64,000 nucleotides of DNA, from positions 124,001 through 188,000 of the forward strand of contig JBMOLU010000040.1 in assembly GCA_049325275.1 (NCBI GenBank), given 5' to 3'. Origin of the DNA: CAIQJJ01 sp049325275. Lineage in GTDB: Bacteria; Chloroflexota; Anaerolineae; Anaerolineales; UBA4823. The notes beneath the pieces are model-generated. The model saw nothing but the letters and a program-made list of their open reading frames with translations. It had not been told where the DNA came from and did no database searches. The translations under genes and the position numbers were made by a program. Positions 25,877 to 33,595 of the stretch are shown here, piece by piece (within the stretch, counting starts at the first letter, position 1; every line of letters begins with the position of its first letter).

Positions 25877-27487
25877 TTACAAATTCTGCCGGATGTACTC
25901 AATCTCGCTGTACCCGCTGCCGTACGGGGTTTGCAGCGGGTTGCCGCCGGGGCTGCCGCGGGTCCCCTCGCAGACGCCGAGCCCGGCAGTTTGGGCGCAG
26001 AACAGGTAATCGTAGGCGCTGTTGACGGAAAAACCGCCCTCGGCGCGCAGGATATCGGCCATGACGCAGTCGGTGGCGACGGGGTCGAGGCCGAAGAGCA
26101 GGCTGTTGGCCGGGCCGCCGAAGATCGTCCACGAGTTTTTTGCCGTGGCGTTGGAGCCAAAGGCGCCGAACAGGCCGTCGCCGACCGTCAGAACGGTCTT
26201 GGGGCCGATGTGCTGGTGCTGGTAAACCGGTACGTAGGGGCTGGCGTAGGCGTTGTAGTACGCGCCGGCCGGGTTGATGTATTCGTGCAGGCTGTTGCTG
26301 GGCGTGCTCTGGTAGACGAAGTTGATGCTGCCCATGTGGTTTTTGAAGCCCAGGGTGACGGGGGTGGCCGCGTTGCCGCCGTGGGTCTTGAGAATCGGCA
26401 TGTTGATCACGTAGGTGGCGTCGTAGAGCAGGTCGGGCAGCAGCCGGTTCTGGATGCTCGTGCCGGGAAAGGTCACGGTCAGGCTGCTGTCTTTGCCGTA
26501 CGTGACGCCGGTCACCCCGCATTGGTTCATGCCCACGTACGTGACGCCGGGGTAGGCGCTGCTGATCGGGCTGCGAAAATAGTCGGGAAGCAGGCGCCCG
26601 ACCTGGGCGGAGGCGTCGTAGAGGACGATATCGCTGTTGCGTACGCCGGCGGCTTGCATACCTGCCAGTAGGCCGATTACCGGGTGTGGTAAACCGTCGA
26701 TGATATTGTTGTGGGTGGCGCAGGTATTGCTGTTGAGGCTGCTGTTGTTGAAGTTGACCTTGATGGCGATCTTTTGCCCGGGGCTGTAGCCGCCGGGGCG
26801 TACGCGGTTGAAGAGCTGGCTCCAGATGGCGCTCCACGTGCTTTGCCCGGTCAGGGCCGTCAGGCCGGCCAGCACCATGCTGTTGACGGCGCTCTGGTTG
26901 ACCGACTGGAAGAAGGTCGGTGAACTGCCACCCGCCCAGTTGGTGGCGCTGGCGTGACGGATATGAACGACACGCGGCCGGCCCGCGCTGGGCGTGGTGG
27001 GCGTGTTGGTTCGTGTGCGCGTGGCGGTCGGGGTATTGGTTCGCGTGCGGGTAGCGGTGCCTGTGGCGGTGCGCGTGGCGGTCGGGGTGCCAGTCCCGGT
27101 GGCGGTTGCCGTAGGGCTGCCGGTTTGTGTGGCCGTGGGGGTATGGCTGCGGGTCGATGTGCGCGTGGCGGTTGCCGTGTTCACGGTTGAAGAAGGTGTA
27201 CGCGTGGCCGTTGTAGAGGGGCTGGGCGTACGGGTCGGCGTGGCCGTCTGGGTGTTGGTACCGGTGAGCTGGTGCGCCGGCGGCTGCTCGTGGGTCGGAA
27301 CGGGTGTGGAACCGTCGCTGTTTTGGTGGATTAACGGTAAGAAAACCTCGTGCGCAGCCGTGCCGGCCTGGGCGATCGCGCGACTCAGATGGGCCAGCCA
27401 TGTTCCGCCGAGCAGAGCCGCACTTCCGAGCAGGAAACTGCGCCGGCTCAATGCTTTGGATGGCTTGTCTTCGGTGTTGTTTTGCAT
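25877..27487 (-). CDS. Tat-exported DUF362 protein, paralogue 2
   Basis: A 536-aa paralogue of the neighbouring DUF362 protein. The twin-arginine signal is SRRSFLLGSAALLGGTWLA at residues 14-32, followed by VFLPLIHQ. A linker of about 110 residues, made mostly of Thr-Pro, Thr-Ala and Thr-Arg units, is much longer than in paralogue 1. The DUF362 domain contains VNFNNSSLNSNTC, MPILKTHGGNAATPVTLGFKNHMGSINF and LDPVATDCVMADILRAEGG. The sequence is uniformly GC-rich. The C-termini of the two paralogues are nearly superimposable (CEGTRGSPGGNP, TPYGSGY). A duplication is therefore likely. A promoter lies directly at the start codon. The function is unknown. Confidence 0.88.
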   Translation of the reverse strand: MQNNTEDKPSKALSRRSFLLGSAALLGGTWLAHLSRAIAQAGTAAHEVFLPLIHQNSDGSTPVPTHEQPPAHQLTGTNTQTATPTRTPSPSTTATRTPSSTVNTATATRTSTRSHTPTATQTGSPTATATGTGTPTATRTATGTATRTRTNTPTATRTRTNTPTTPSAGRPRVVHIRHASATNWAGGSSPTFFQSVNQSAVNSMVLAGLTALTGQSTWSAIWSQLFNRVRPGGYSPGQKIAIKVNFNNSSLNSNTCATHNNIIDGLPHPVIGLLAGMQAAGVRNSDIVLYDASAQVGRLLPDYFRSPISSAYPGVTYVGMNQCGVTGVTYGKDSSLTVTFPGTSIQNRLLPDLLYDATYVINMPILKTHGGNAATPVTLGFKNHMGSINFVYQSTPSNSLHEYINPAGAYYNAYASPYVPVYQHQHIGPKTVLTVGDGLFGAFGSNATAKNSWTIFGGPANSLLFGLDPVATDCVMADILRAEGGFSVNSAYDYLFCAQTAGLGVCEGTRGSPGGNPLQTPYGSGYSEIEYIRQNL

Positions 27488-27493
27488 AGCCCT

Positions 27494-27522
27494 AGGTTAT
27501 CTGGTACACCCCTAAAAGTCAA
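27494..27522 (-). promoter_or_regulatory. predicted promoter of DUF362 paralogue 2, possibly leaderless
   Basis: TTGACT (27522-27517) and TAACCT (27499-27494) on the minus strand are 17 bp apart. The ATG at 27487 is 7 bases past the -10 box, so transcription would start at or next to the initiation codon. AGGG lies only a few bases before the ATG. Confidence 0.4.
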
Positions 27523-27562
27523 TAGGAAAATCGGACAGTTTTGGTCTAATAAATTTGTAAGG

Positions 27563-29131
27563 TCAGCGTTTTCCCCGTATCCAACGGATGGCGAACAGGC
27601 CGCCCAGCAACAGGGCCACGGGAAGCAAAGACAGTCCCAGCATGGCCAGTTCGTCCCGTTCGGTGTAGGGATTGGGTTTGATCAAGCCTGGCGGAGCGGG
27701 CGTGGCGATGCTGTTGAAATCGGGAACAGGCGTTGGTGTTGCCTGTGGTACGCGCGTCGCAGGCGCCGGCGACGGGGTAGCTGTGTACGTGGGCCACGGG
27801 CTGGCGATTTGCCGGGGGGCATTCACGGTACGCCGGCTGTACCAGATCACGCGCGGTACGTCTTCACCCCACTCGTTGTTTTCCTTGGTAAACCAGGCCA
27901 GGTGAATTTCGTTGCCGTTTTGGATGGCCGCCTTGGGGTAGAACGGGAACAGGTTCTCGCGCGCGAAGACCTCGATGGGTGCCGTCCAGGCGCCGTTGTT
28001 CCAGATCAGGTGGTAAATGCCGACCGGTGTGTCGCGTTCCAGGGAGAGTCGCCCGGCCACGAACAGGTGGATGCGTCCATCGCTATCTGTCGCCATCTGG
28101 TACATGTCGTGCGGAAACATCCAGTCGCGGGCAAAAATACCGTCGATAGCCTGCACCTGCGACCAGGTTTGGCCCTGGTTGCCGGACCACTGGTAAAAAA
28201 TGGCCGCCTGATCCATCGAGCGCCAGACCAACATCACACCTCGCTGGTTGTCGCTGCCGACGGTCAATTGGGCGACCTGGTGATCGGGATAGTTGATCGT
28301 GCGTGGTTCGGACCAGGTTTCGCCGCCGTCGCTTGAGGACATGTAAACGGAATAGTATTCTTCGCTCTGGTTGCCCGTCAGGCGATCCCAGCCCTCGTCC
28401 CAGGTGACGTGAATGGTGTTGTTCCGGTCGATCAACAGCGCCGGGCGGGCCGAGCCGGTCTCGATATGTGGCTGAAGCGCCCGCGGCCAACTCCAGGTTT
28501 CGCCGCCGTCGCTCGACTTGCGATAGTAAATGTCCGAGAGGATGACGTCATCGAGGTCGGCGTTTTCTTCGTAGACCAGGTCGTCGAAGACGACGTGCAA
28601 CGTGCCGTTCGAACTGACGGCAATATCGCTGTTGTAGCCGCCGCCCTGGTTCAGCCGGAACGGCGGCGACCATTCCTGGGCCGACCAGGCGTCGGCGACC
28701 GGTGCGTGCTGGTAGGTGATTTCGAAATTCCCATACGTACTGCCGCCGTAGGTGATGTGCAGGTTCCCGAGCAGATCGGCTGCCAGCGCATTGCGTTCGA
28801 TATCTGCTGACGGTGGGATAATGTCGTTCACGTTCTCCCAGGCGCCGCCTTGCAGGCGGACGTATTTGATCTGTTCGATCAACCCGCTGGTGTTGGGGTG
28901 TGGGCGTGTCCAGCACCAGATGGTGTGCAGCACGCCGTACGGGTCCAGCGCCATGTCGGGAAACCACGACCAGTCTTCGGCCGGCGAGATGCCAACCGGT
29001 TCGTCCCAGGGCGTCGTCTGCGGCGGGCCGTCCTGGGCGCCGGCTGGAATGACGGCAAGCAATACCCAGGTGGACAGCAGCAAGAACAGCAGCTTCTGGG
29101 GAAAAAATTTATTGAATGGTTTCATTTCCAT
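27563..29131 (-). CDS. secreted Asp-box (sialidase-like) propeller protein with C-terminal anchor
   Basis: A 522-aa exported protein. The signal peptide is LLFLLLSTWVLLAVIPAGA. Three Asp-box or related motifs (SSDGGETWSWP, SSDGGETWSEP, GNQGQTWSQVQ) and repeated IHVTWDEG/IHLFVAG strands indicate a six-bladed BNR propeller, residues about 40-440. A Pro/Thr-rich stretch (ATPSPAPATRVPQATPTPVP) leads to a C-terminal transmembrane helix and the basic tail RWIRGKR. I cannot see the arginine triad and acidic residues needed to call it a true sialidase, so a binding or scaffold role is equally likely. ATG 29131 and ATG 29125 are both possible starts. Confidence 0.8.
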   Translation of the reverse strand: MEMKPFNKFFPQKLLFLLLSTWVLLAVIPAGAQDGPPQTTPWDEPVGISPAEDWSWFPDMALDPYGVLHTIWCWTRPHPNTSGLIEQIKYVRLQGGAWENVNDIIPPSADIERNALAADLLGNLHITYGGSTYGNFEITYQHAPVADAWSAQEWSPPFRLNQGGGYNSDIAVSSNGTLHVVFDDLVYEENADLDDVILSDIYYRKSSDGGETWSWPRALQPHIETGSARPALLIDRNNTIHVTWDEGWDRLTGNQSEEYYSVYMSSSDGGETWSEPRTINYPDHQVAQLTVGSDNQRGVMLVWRSMDQAAIFYQWSGNQGQTWSQVQAIDGIFARDWMFPHDMYQMATDSDGRIHLFVAGRLSLERDTPVGIYHLIWNNGAWTAPIEVFARENLFPFYPKAAIQNGNEIHLAWFTKENNEWGEDVPRVIWYSRRTVNAPRQIASPWPTYTATPSPAPATRVPQATPTPVPDFNSIATPAPPGLIKPNPYTERDELAMLGLSLLPVALLLGGLFAIRWIRGKR

Positions 29132-29168
29132 GTAATCGCAGCTTAAGCGGCCACGGAGATTTCCGAAG

Positions 29169-30308
29169 TCAGGCATACGCTTCCTGGAGCGCATGGCAGA
29201 CTTCGGCCAGATCCTCTTCCGTCATCTCGTTGTAGAAAGGCAGGCGCAGCAGGCGATCGCTGACGTCCTCGGTGACGGGGCACTGCCCCTCCCGGTAGCC
29301 GTAGCCTCTGCCCATATCCGAAAGGTGCAGCGGCAAGTAGTGAAAGACGGTGAGAATGCTACGTTCTTTCAGGCGTTCGATCAACGCCTGACGTTTGTCC
29401 AGTGAGGGCAGCAGCAGGTAAAACATGTGATAAGCCTGGTCGCAGTATGGCGGCACGACCGGCAGGCGAATGCCGTTGGCACTGGCCCAATCGCTCAAAT
29501 GTTCGGCGTAGTAGTCGAAGACCTGCCGGCGTCGTTCGAGCACCCAGGCTTTGGCCTCGAGCTGCGCTAGCAGGTAGGCCGCCAGTACGTCCGAAGGCAG
29601 GTAGCTGGAGCCGATGCTGACCCAGGTATATTTGTCCACCTGGCCGCGGAAGAAGCGGCTGCGGTTGGTGCCTTTTTCGCGCAGGATTTCGGCTTCTTCG
29701 ATGTAGCGCGGGTCGTTGATCAGCAGGGCGCCGCCTTCGCCGCAGATGAAATTCTTGGTCTCGTGGAAGCTGAGGGTGGCAAAGGCCCCAAAAGTGCCCA
29801 GGTTTTTGCCTTTGTAGCGCGCAAACAGGCCGTGGGCGTTGTCTTCCACGATTGGGATGCCGTACCGGTTGGCGATCTCGCCGATGACGTCCATTTCACA
29901 GCCGACCCCGGCATAGTGAACGGGAACGATCGCTTTGGTGCGTGCTGTGATCAGCCCTTCGAGCTGCGTCTCATCCATATTCAGCGTGTCGGGGCGAATG
30001 TCGATGAAAACCGGCCTGGCACCTCGCAGCACGAAAGCATTGACCGTCGAGACGAAGGTGAACGAGGGGACGATCACTTCGTCGCCTGGCTGGATGTTCA
30101 GCAGCAGGGCGCTCATCTCGAGGGCGTGGGTGCACGAGGTGGTCAGCAGCACGCGCGGCACGCCCAGCTCTTTTTCCAACAAGGCATGGCACTTTTTGGT
30201 GAAGGGCCCATCACCAGAGATTTGCCCGCCCTGCACTGCCTGGATGATGTAAAGCGGTTCTTTGCCGACCATGGTCGGTTTGTTGAAGGGGATGCGATAC
30301 GTTGACAT
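29169..30308 (-). CDS. wecE: dTDP-4-amino-4,6-dideoxygalactose transaminase (RffA/WecE-like)
   Basis: A PLP-dependent sugar aminotransferase of 379 aa in the DegT/DnrJ/EryC1 family. It converts a dTDP-4-keto-6-deoxy sugar to the 4-amino sugar. The start at 30308 (MSTYRIPFNKP) has GGAG 8 bases upstream. The N-terminal FNKPTMVGKEPLYIIQAV and GDGPFTKKCHALLE are close to RffA. The PLP lysine lies in LSFHETKNFICGEGGAL, and VEDNAHG holds the PLP-binding Asp. It is separated by a single base from the acetyltransferase gene, its expected partner. No rmlA or rmlB gene for the dTDP-sugar is in the window. Confidence 0.93.
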   Translation of the reverse strand: MSTYRIPFNKPTMVGKEPLYIIQAVQGGQISGDGPFTKKCHALLEKELGVPRVLLTTSCTHALEMSALLLNIQPGDEVIVPSFTFVSTVNAFVLRGARPVFIDIRPDTLNMDETQLEGLITARTKAIVPVHYAGVGCEMDVIGEIANRYGIPIVEDNAHGLFARYKGKNLGTFGAFATLSFHETKNFICGEGGALLINDPRYIEEAEILREKGTNRSRFFRGQVDKYTWVSIGSSYLPSDVLAAYLLAQLEAKAWVLERRRQVFDYYAEHLSDWASANGIRLPVVPPYCDQAYHMFYLLLPSLDKRQALIERLKERSILTVFHYLPLHLSDMGRGYGYREGQCPVTEDVSDRLLRLPFYNEMTEEDLAEVCHALQEAYA

Positions 30309-30309
30309 G

Positions 30310-31068
30310 TCAGGACTCCGGTTTATCTTCCTCAGGATACCACTTGTGATACCATAACTGTAGAGCTTGCGTAACGAAACCACAACGTTGGTACAGGCGC
30401 TGTGCCTGGATATTACGGCCTTGCGTGACAACAGTTGCCAGCGGCAGCCCCTGTTCGCTGAACCAGGCCAGGCCGCGCTGTACCAGCAGCTTGCCGATGC
30501 CGCGCCCCTGGGCCTTGCTGCCCACACCCACCAGGCCGATCCGGCCGCGGCGCGGGGTTTCGTCGACGTGACAGGTGATGTATCCGACCGCTTCGCCGTC
30601 TACCTCGGCGACCCATACGGTCTGGGCGTAGCCTTCGCAACTGACCTTGATCCAGGTTTCGTAAAGATGGCCGCTGGCAAGGCGCGAGAAGTTGGGGTCG
30701 TAGTAAAAGCGCGATGCCACGTAGCTGTCGCGGGCGATTTCCACCAGCGTGGGAATATCCACAGGTTTTGCGGGGCGTAAGGCCACACCGTCGGTGTGCT
30801 CGAAGGTGTGGCCTTTGAAGGGCAGCTTATGCTCGAAGGTAACCCGGATATCGGCGTAGTGAAAGCCGTGCGCTTCTGCCAGGCCGGTGGTGGTGGGGTC
30901 TTCGATGCCCGCCAGAAAGTAGAGGCAGCGGATCTCGTTTCGCCGGCAGAATTCGCCCGCCTGCTGAAGGGTTTGCGCAGTCAGGGTGTTTTCGCAGACG
31001 CGAGCCACGCGAAATCCAAAAAAATCGGTGTCCCATGGCAGGAACTGGCATACGTCATTGTTGGGCAT
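30310..31068 (-). CDS. GNAT N-acetyltransferase, RffC/WecD-like
   Basis: A 252-aa protein with a GNAT domain in its C-terminal half. The N-terminal region (FLPWDTDFFGFRVARV) is the part typical of dTDP-fucosamine acetyltransferase, RffC/WecD. The acetyl-CoA loop is GVGSKAQGRGIGKLLVQRGLAWF near residues 185-207, and TQGRNIQAQRLYQRCGF follows. It would N-acetylate the 4-amino sugar made by the adjacent transaminase. The gene overlaps the upstream GT2 gene by 14 bases and ends 1 base before the transaminase start, so all three are probably cotranslated. Confidence 0.88.
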   Translation of the reverse strand: MPNNDVCQFLPWDTDFFGFRVARVCENTLTAQTLQQAGEFCRRNEIRCLYFLAGIEDPTTTGLAEAHGFHYADIRVTFEHKLPFKGHTFEHTDGVALRPAKPVDIPTLVEIARDSYVASRFYYDPNFSRLASGHLYETWIKVSCEGYAQTVWVAEVDGEAVGYITCHVDETPRRGRIGLVGVGSKAQGRGIGKLLVQRGLAWFSEQGLPLATVVTQGRNIQAQRLYQRCGFVTQALQLWYHKWYPEEDKPES

Positions 31069-32002
31069 GGGTTTTCTCCTGCAAACCGGTTTGTTGGCGG
31101 ATGGTGTAACTGGGTTTTTCCATCAGGCGAAAATGCATGCGCGCCAGGTATTCGCCGATGATCCCCAGGGCAAACAACTGCGCCCCCGAGAAAATGGCGA
31201 TGATGGATGCCAAAAATGGGAACCCCGCCACGCTATACCCCAGGATCAGGTAACGGCCAATGACATACACCAAGACGCCCATGCCAAAAATCGTAAAGGC
31301 AAACCCGATCAGGCTGGCAAACTGCAAGGGTGCCACGCTGAAGCCGGTCATCATGTTCAGGGCGTGGGTGACCAGCTTGCGGAAAGTGTAGTTCGACACG
31401 CCGATCGTTCGTGGTTCGTGGCGCACCGGTACGGCAGCGAAGCGCGTCGTGCCCCAGGTTAGCAGCACGTCGATGGAAACGAACGGCCCGGTGTAGTTGT
31501 CGAAGGCCTGCCGGATTTCGGTACGGAAGGCGCGAAAGGCACTCACCTGCCGGGCGGTGGAGGCGCCCATGGCGCTTTGCAGGGCCAGCTTGGTCACCTG
31601 CGAGGCCGCGTCGCGCCACAGGCCGTGGCGTTCGCTGAGCGGGGGGCCGTAGACCATGTCGTAGCCCTCGTCGAGCTTGTCCAGCAGCTTGGCGATCTCT
31701 TCCGGTGGGTGCTGCATATCGTCATCCATCGTGACGATGACTTCATAGCGTGCCTGGCGGATGCCGCACAGCAGGGCGTTGTGCTGCCCGTAATTGCGCA
31801 TCAGGTTGATGCCGCGCAGCCGCGGATACTGCTGGGACAGTTCGGTAATTACCTGCCAGCTACGGTCACGGCTGCCATCGTTGACGAGGATAATTTCGTA
31901 TTCACCGGCCAACTGCGGCAGCCTGGCTTCCAACTGCGGCAGCAGCCTGGGCAGGATTTCGGCGCTGTTGTAGACGGGAATGATGATGGAAAGGTTTTTC
32001 AT
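31055..32002 (-). CDS. GT2 polyprenyl-phosphate glycosyltransferase (ArnC/GtrB type)
   Basis: A 315-aa membrane enzyme that moves a nucleotide sugar onto polyprenyl phosphate. The start at 32002 (MKNLSIIIPVYNSAEI) gives the normal GT-A opening. The metal-binding region is TMDDDMQHPPEEI near residues 91-103, with VNDGSRD upstream. Two C-terminal transmembrane helices (FGMGVLVYVIGRYLILG and SGAQLFALGIIGEYLARM) are typical of this subgroup. The open frame continues upstream past this start but only as a shadow of the next gene. It would produce a lipid-linked sugar for the GT-C proteins upstream in the operon. Confidence 0.9.
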   Translation of the reverse strand: MKNLSIIIPVYNSAEILPRLLPQLEARLPQLAGEYEIILVNDGSRDRSWQVITELSQQYPRLRGINLMRNYGQHNALLCGIRQARYEVIVTMDDDMQHPPEEIAKLLDKLDEGYDMVYGPPLSERHGLWRDAASQVTKLALQSAMGASTARQVSAFRAFRTEIRQAFDNYTGPFVSIDVLLTWGTTRFAAVPVRHEPRTIGVSNYTFRKLVTHALNMMTGFSVAPLQFASLIGFAFTIFGMGVLVYVIGRYLILGYSVAGFPFLASIIAIFSGAQLFALGIIGEYLARMHFRLMEKPSYTIRQQTGLQEKTHAQQ

Positions 32003-32040
32003 GGTCTTTTGGATACGGACGTAAGGGTGGGCCGGCCGCG

Positions 32041-33552
32041 TTATGGCAGGACCGTGAGGCGGCCGTCTTCGACAATAACTTGAGCGCCGGGGTGGACGGC
32101 CAGCCAGGAGATCGTCTCGCCGTTGGGCAGCATGGCCGTTTCGGCTGCGGGATGCTCCAACTCGCTGCTGAAAAGGACGAGCGTCTCCACGCCGGCAGGG
32201 ATGGTGGCGGCGGTTTGTACGGCCGTATACGCCCGCAGATAGTACGCCGGGTGGCGAAAGTCCGGCCCGTTGGCGAGCACCAGCGTACGGGCGGGATCGA
32301 AATGCTCGTCGATATAGGCCGTGCGTTGGCCGATGTACACATCCCGGTAAGCGATTGTCTCTCGCGTGGGTGTGGTGGTGATGATGCGGCGTTCGCCGAA
32401 AAGATAACCCGGCGCACCCAAAAAGAAAGCCACATTGATCAAGAGCACAGATCCCAAGGCGGCATCGGTCCAGGCCCTGGCCCGGGGGCCAATGCGGCCG
32501 GCCAGCCCGGCAACGAGTTGCGTCCAGGCGCCGCCGGCCAGGATTAACAGGGCCGTGATGAACGAAAACGTGTGCCCCGGTGCGCGTACCAGTGGGGCGT
32601 AGACGATCAGGTTGGGCAGCAACCACAGGGCCATCACCTGCCAGCGGGCATCTCGGATCCAGTTGCGCCAGCTGCGCCAGCGGGACAGGAGGGCGAGCGT
32701 GCCGTACAGCAACGGGATCGCTGCCAGCATGAGGCCGTAGCCCACGTACGCCCCCAGCCGCAGAAGCGGGCTGAGGCGCACTACCAGCCCGGCATTGGGG
32801 TTGAGCAGCTCGAAATCGTCGAGCACCCCGCCGCCGATCGAACGCGAGGCTTCCAGGTAATCGTTCAGCCCGCCCGAAAGCGCAATCGTCGGCGCCAGCC
32901 AGGCCAAGACGGTCACACCCAGAGCGAGCGCCCCCAAGATGCGTTCGCGCCAGCCCCAGCGCAGCAGCACGAAAGCCAGCAGCGGCAGCATCAGGACGAG
33001 CGTCGTCTGGCGGATGCCGCCTGCCAGCCCGAGCAGGATCGCCGCCGCATAGACCATGCGGCGCTGCCCGCGCAGTGCCTGCAAACAGGCCAGGGCGATG
33101 GCCGTGACGAAAAAACTCTCCAGGATGTACGTCAATGCCACCTCGCCGTAAAACCACACCGCCGGCGAGGTCAGCGTAAACAACCCGGCCACCAGGGCGC
33201 TTTGCCGGTCGAAGATCTGCCGCGCCAGCAGGTAGACCACGGCCACGGTCAGGCCGCTGAAGAGCAGGCTGATCACCACCAGGCTGGTGTTGGCGTCTTG
33301 AAAGATGGCTTGCAGCAGACGGCCCATCAGCACGTACAGCAGGTAACCCGGCGGGTGCGGCTGGTGCAGGCGCACGTCAAATCGTTCCATTCCCAGGGCG
33401 AAGTTGACCGAATCCCAGTGATAGAGCAGCCTGCTGGTGAAGGGCAGGCGGGTAAGCACGCCCAGCAGGAAAAACATCGCTGCCAGCGGGCGGCCGTCCC
33501 ATCGGGCCAAAAAGGTGTTGGGTTGGGTTGGGTTGTGTCGCGTTGATTTCAT
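32041..33552 (-). CDS. polytopic GT-C-like glycosyltransferase
   Basis: A 503-aa membrane protein with about ten helices and GT-C features. The first periplasmic loop has the acidic and His residues LLYHWDSVNFALGMERFDVRLHQPHPPGY, with the Asp and HxPHPPG seen in DUF2723/PMT-like enzymes. A C-terminal soluble tail of about 130 residues follows (PARTLVLANGPDFRHPAYYL). It would transfer a sugar from a polyprenyl-phosphate donor outside the membrane. ATG 33552 is used; a TTG directly before it is also in frame. A TTGGG tandem run encodes the N-terminal NPTQPN. Confidence 0.82.
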   Translation of the reverse strand: MKSTRHNPTQPNTFLARWDGRPLAAMFFLLGVLTRLPFTSRLLYHWDSVNFALGMERFDVRLHQPHPPGYLLYVLMGRLLQAIFQDANTSLVVISLLFSGLTVAVVYLLARQIFDRQSALVAGLFTLTSPAVWFYGEVALTYILESFFVTAIALACLQALRGQRRMVYAAAILLGLAGGIRQTTLVLMLPLLAFVLLRWGWRERILGALALGVTVLAWLAPTIALSGGLNDYLEASRSIGGGVLDDFELLNPNAGLVVRLSPLLRLGAYVGYGLMLAAIPLLYGTLALLSRWRSWRNWIRDARWQVMALWLLPNLIVYAPLVRAPGHTFSFITALLILAGGAWTQLVAGLAGRIGPRARAWTDAALGSVLLINVAFFLGAPGYLFGERRIITTTPTRETIAYRDVYIGQRTAYIDEHFDPARTLVLANGPDFRHPAYYLRAYTAVQTAATIPAGVETLVLFSSELEHPAAETAMLPNGETISWLAVHPGAQVIVEDGRLTVLP

Positions 33553-33595
33553 CAATTTTTTTATGTTTCGCCGCTTCGCCGGGGCGGGTGCGGCA

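Noticed and set aside
26970..27300. Low-complexity tandem units in the DUF362 linker as a possible CRISPR or minisatellite.
   Set aside because: Units are short, degenerate and encode Thr-Pro-type residues in frame; there are no unique spacers.
32003..33157. N-terminal extension of the GT2 gene at 31055-32002 to a 700-residue frame.
   Set aside because: The extra part is an Arg/Ala-rich shadow of the GT-C-like gene. The conserved GT-A opening starts at ATG 32002.
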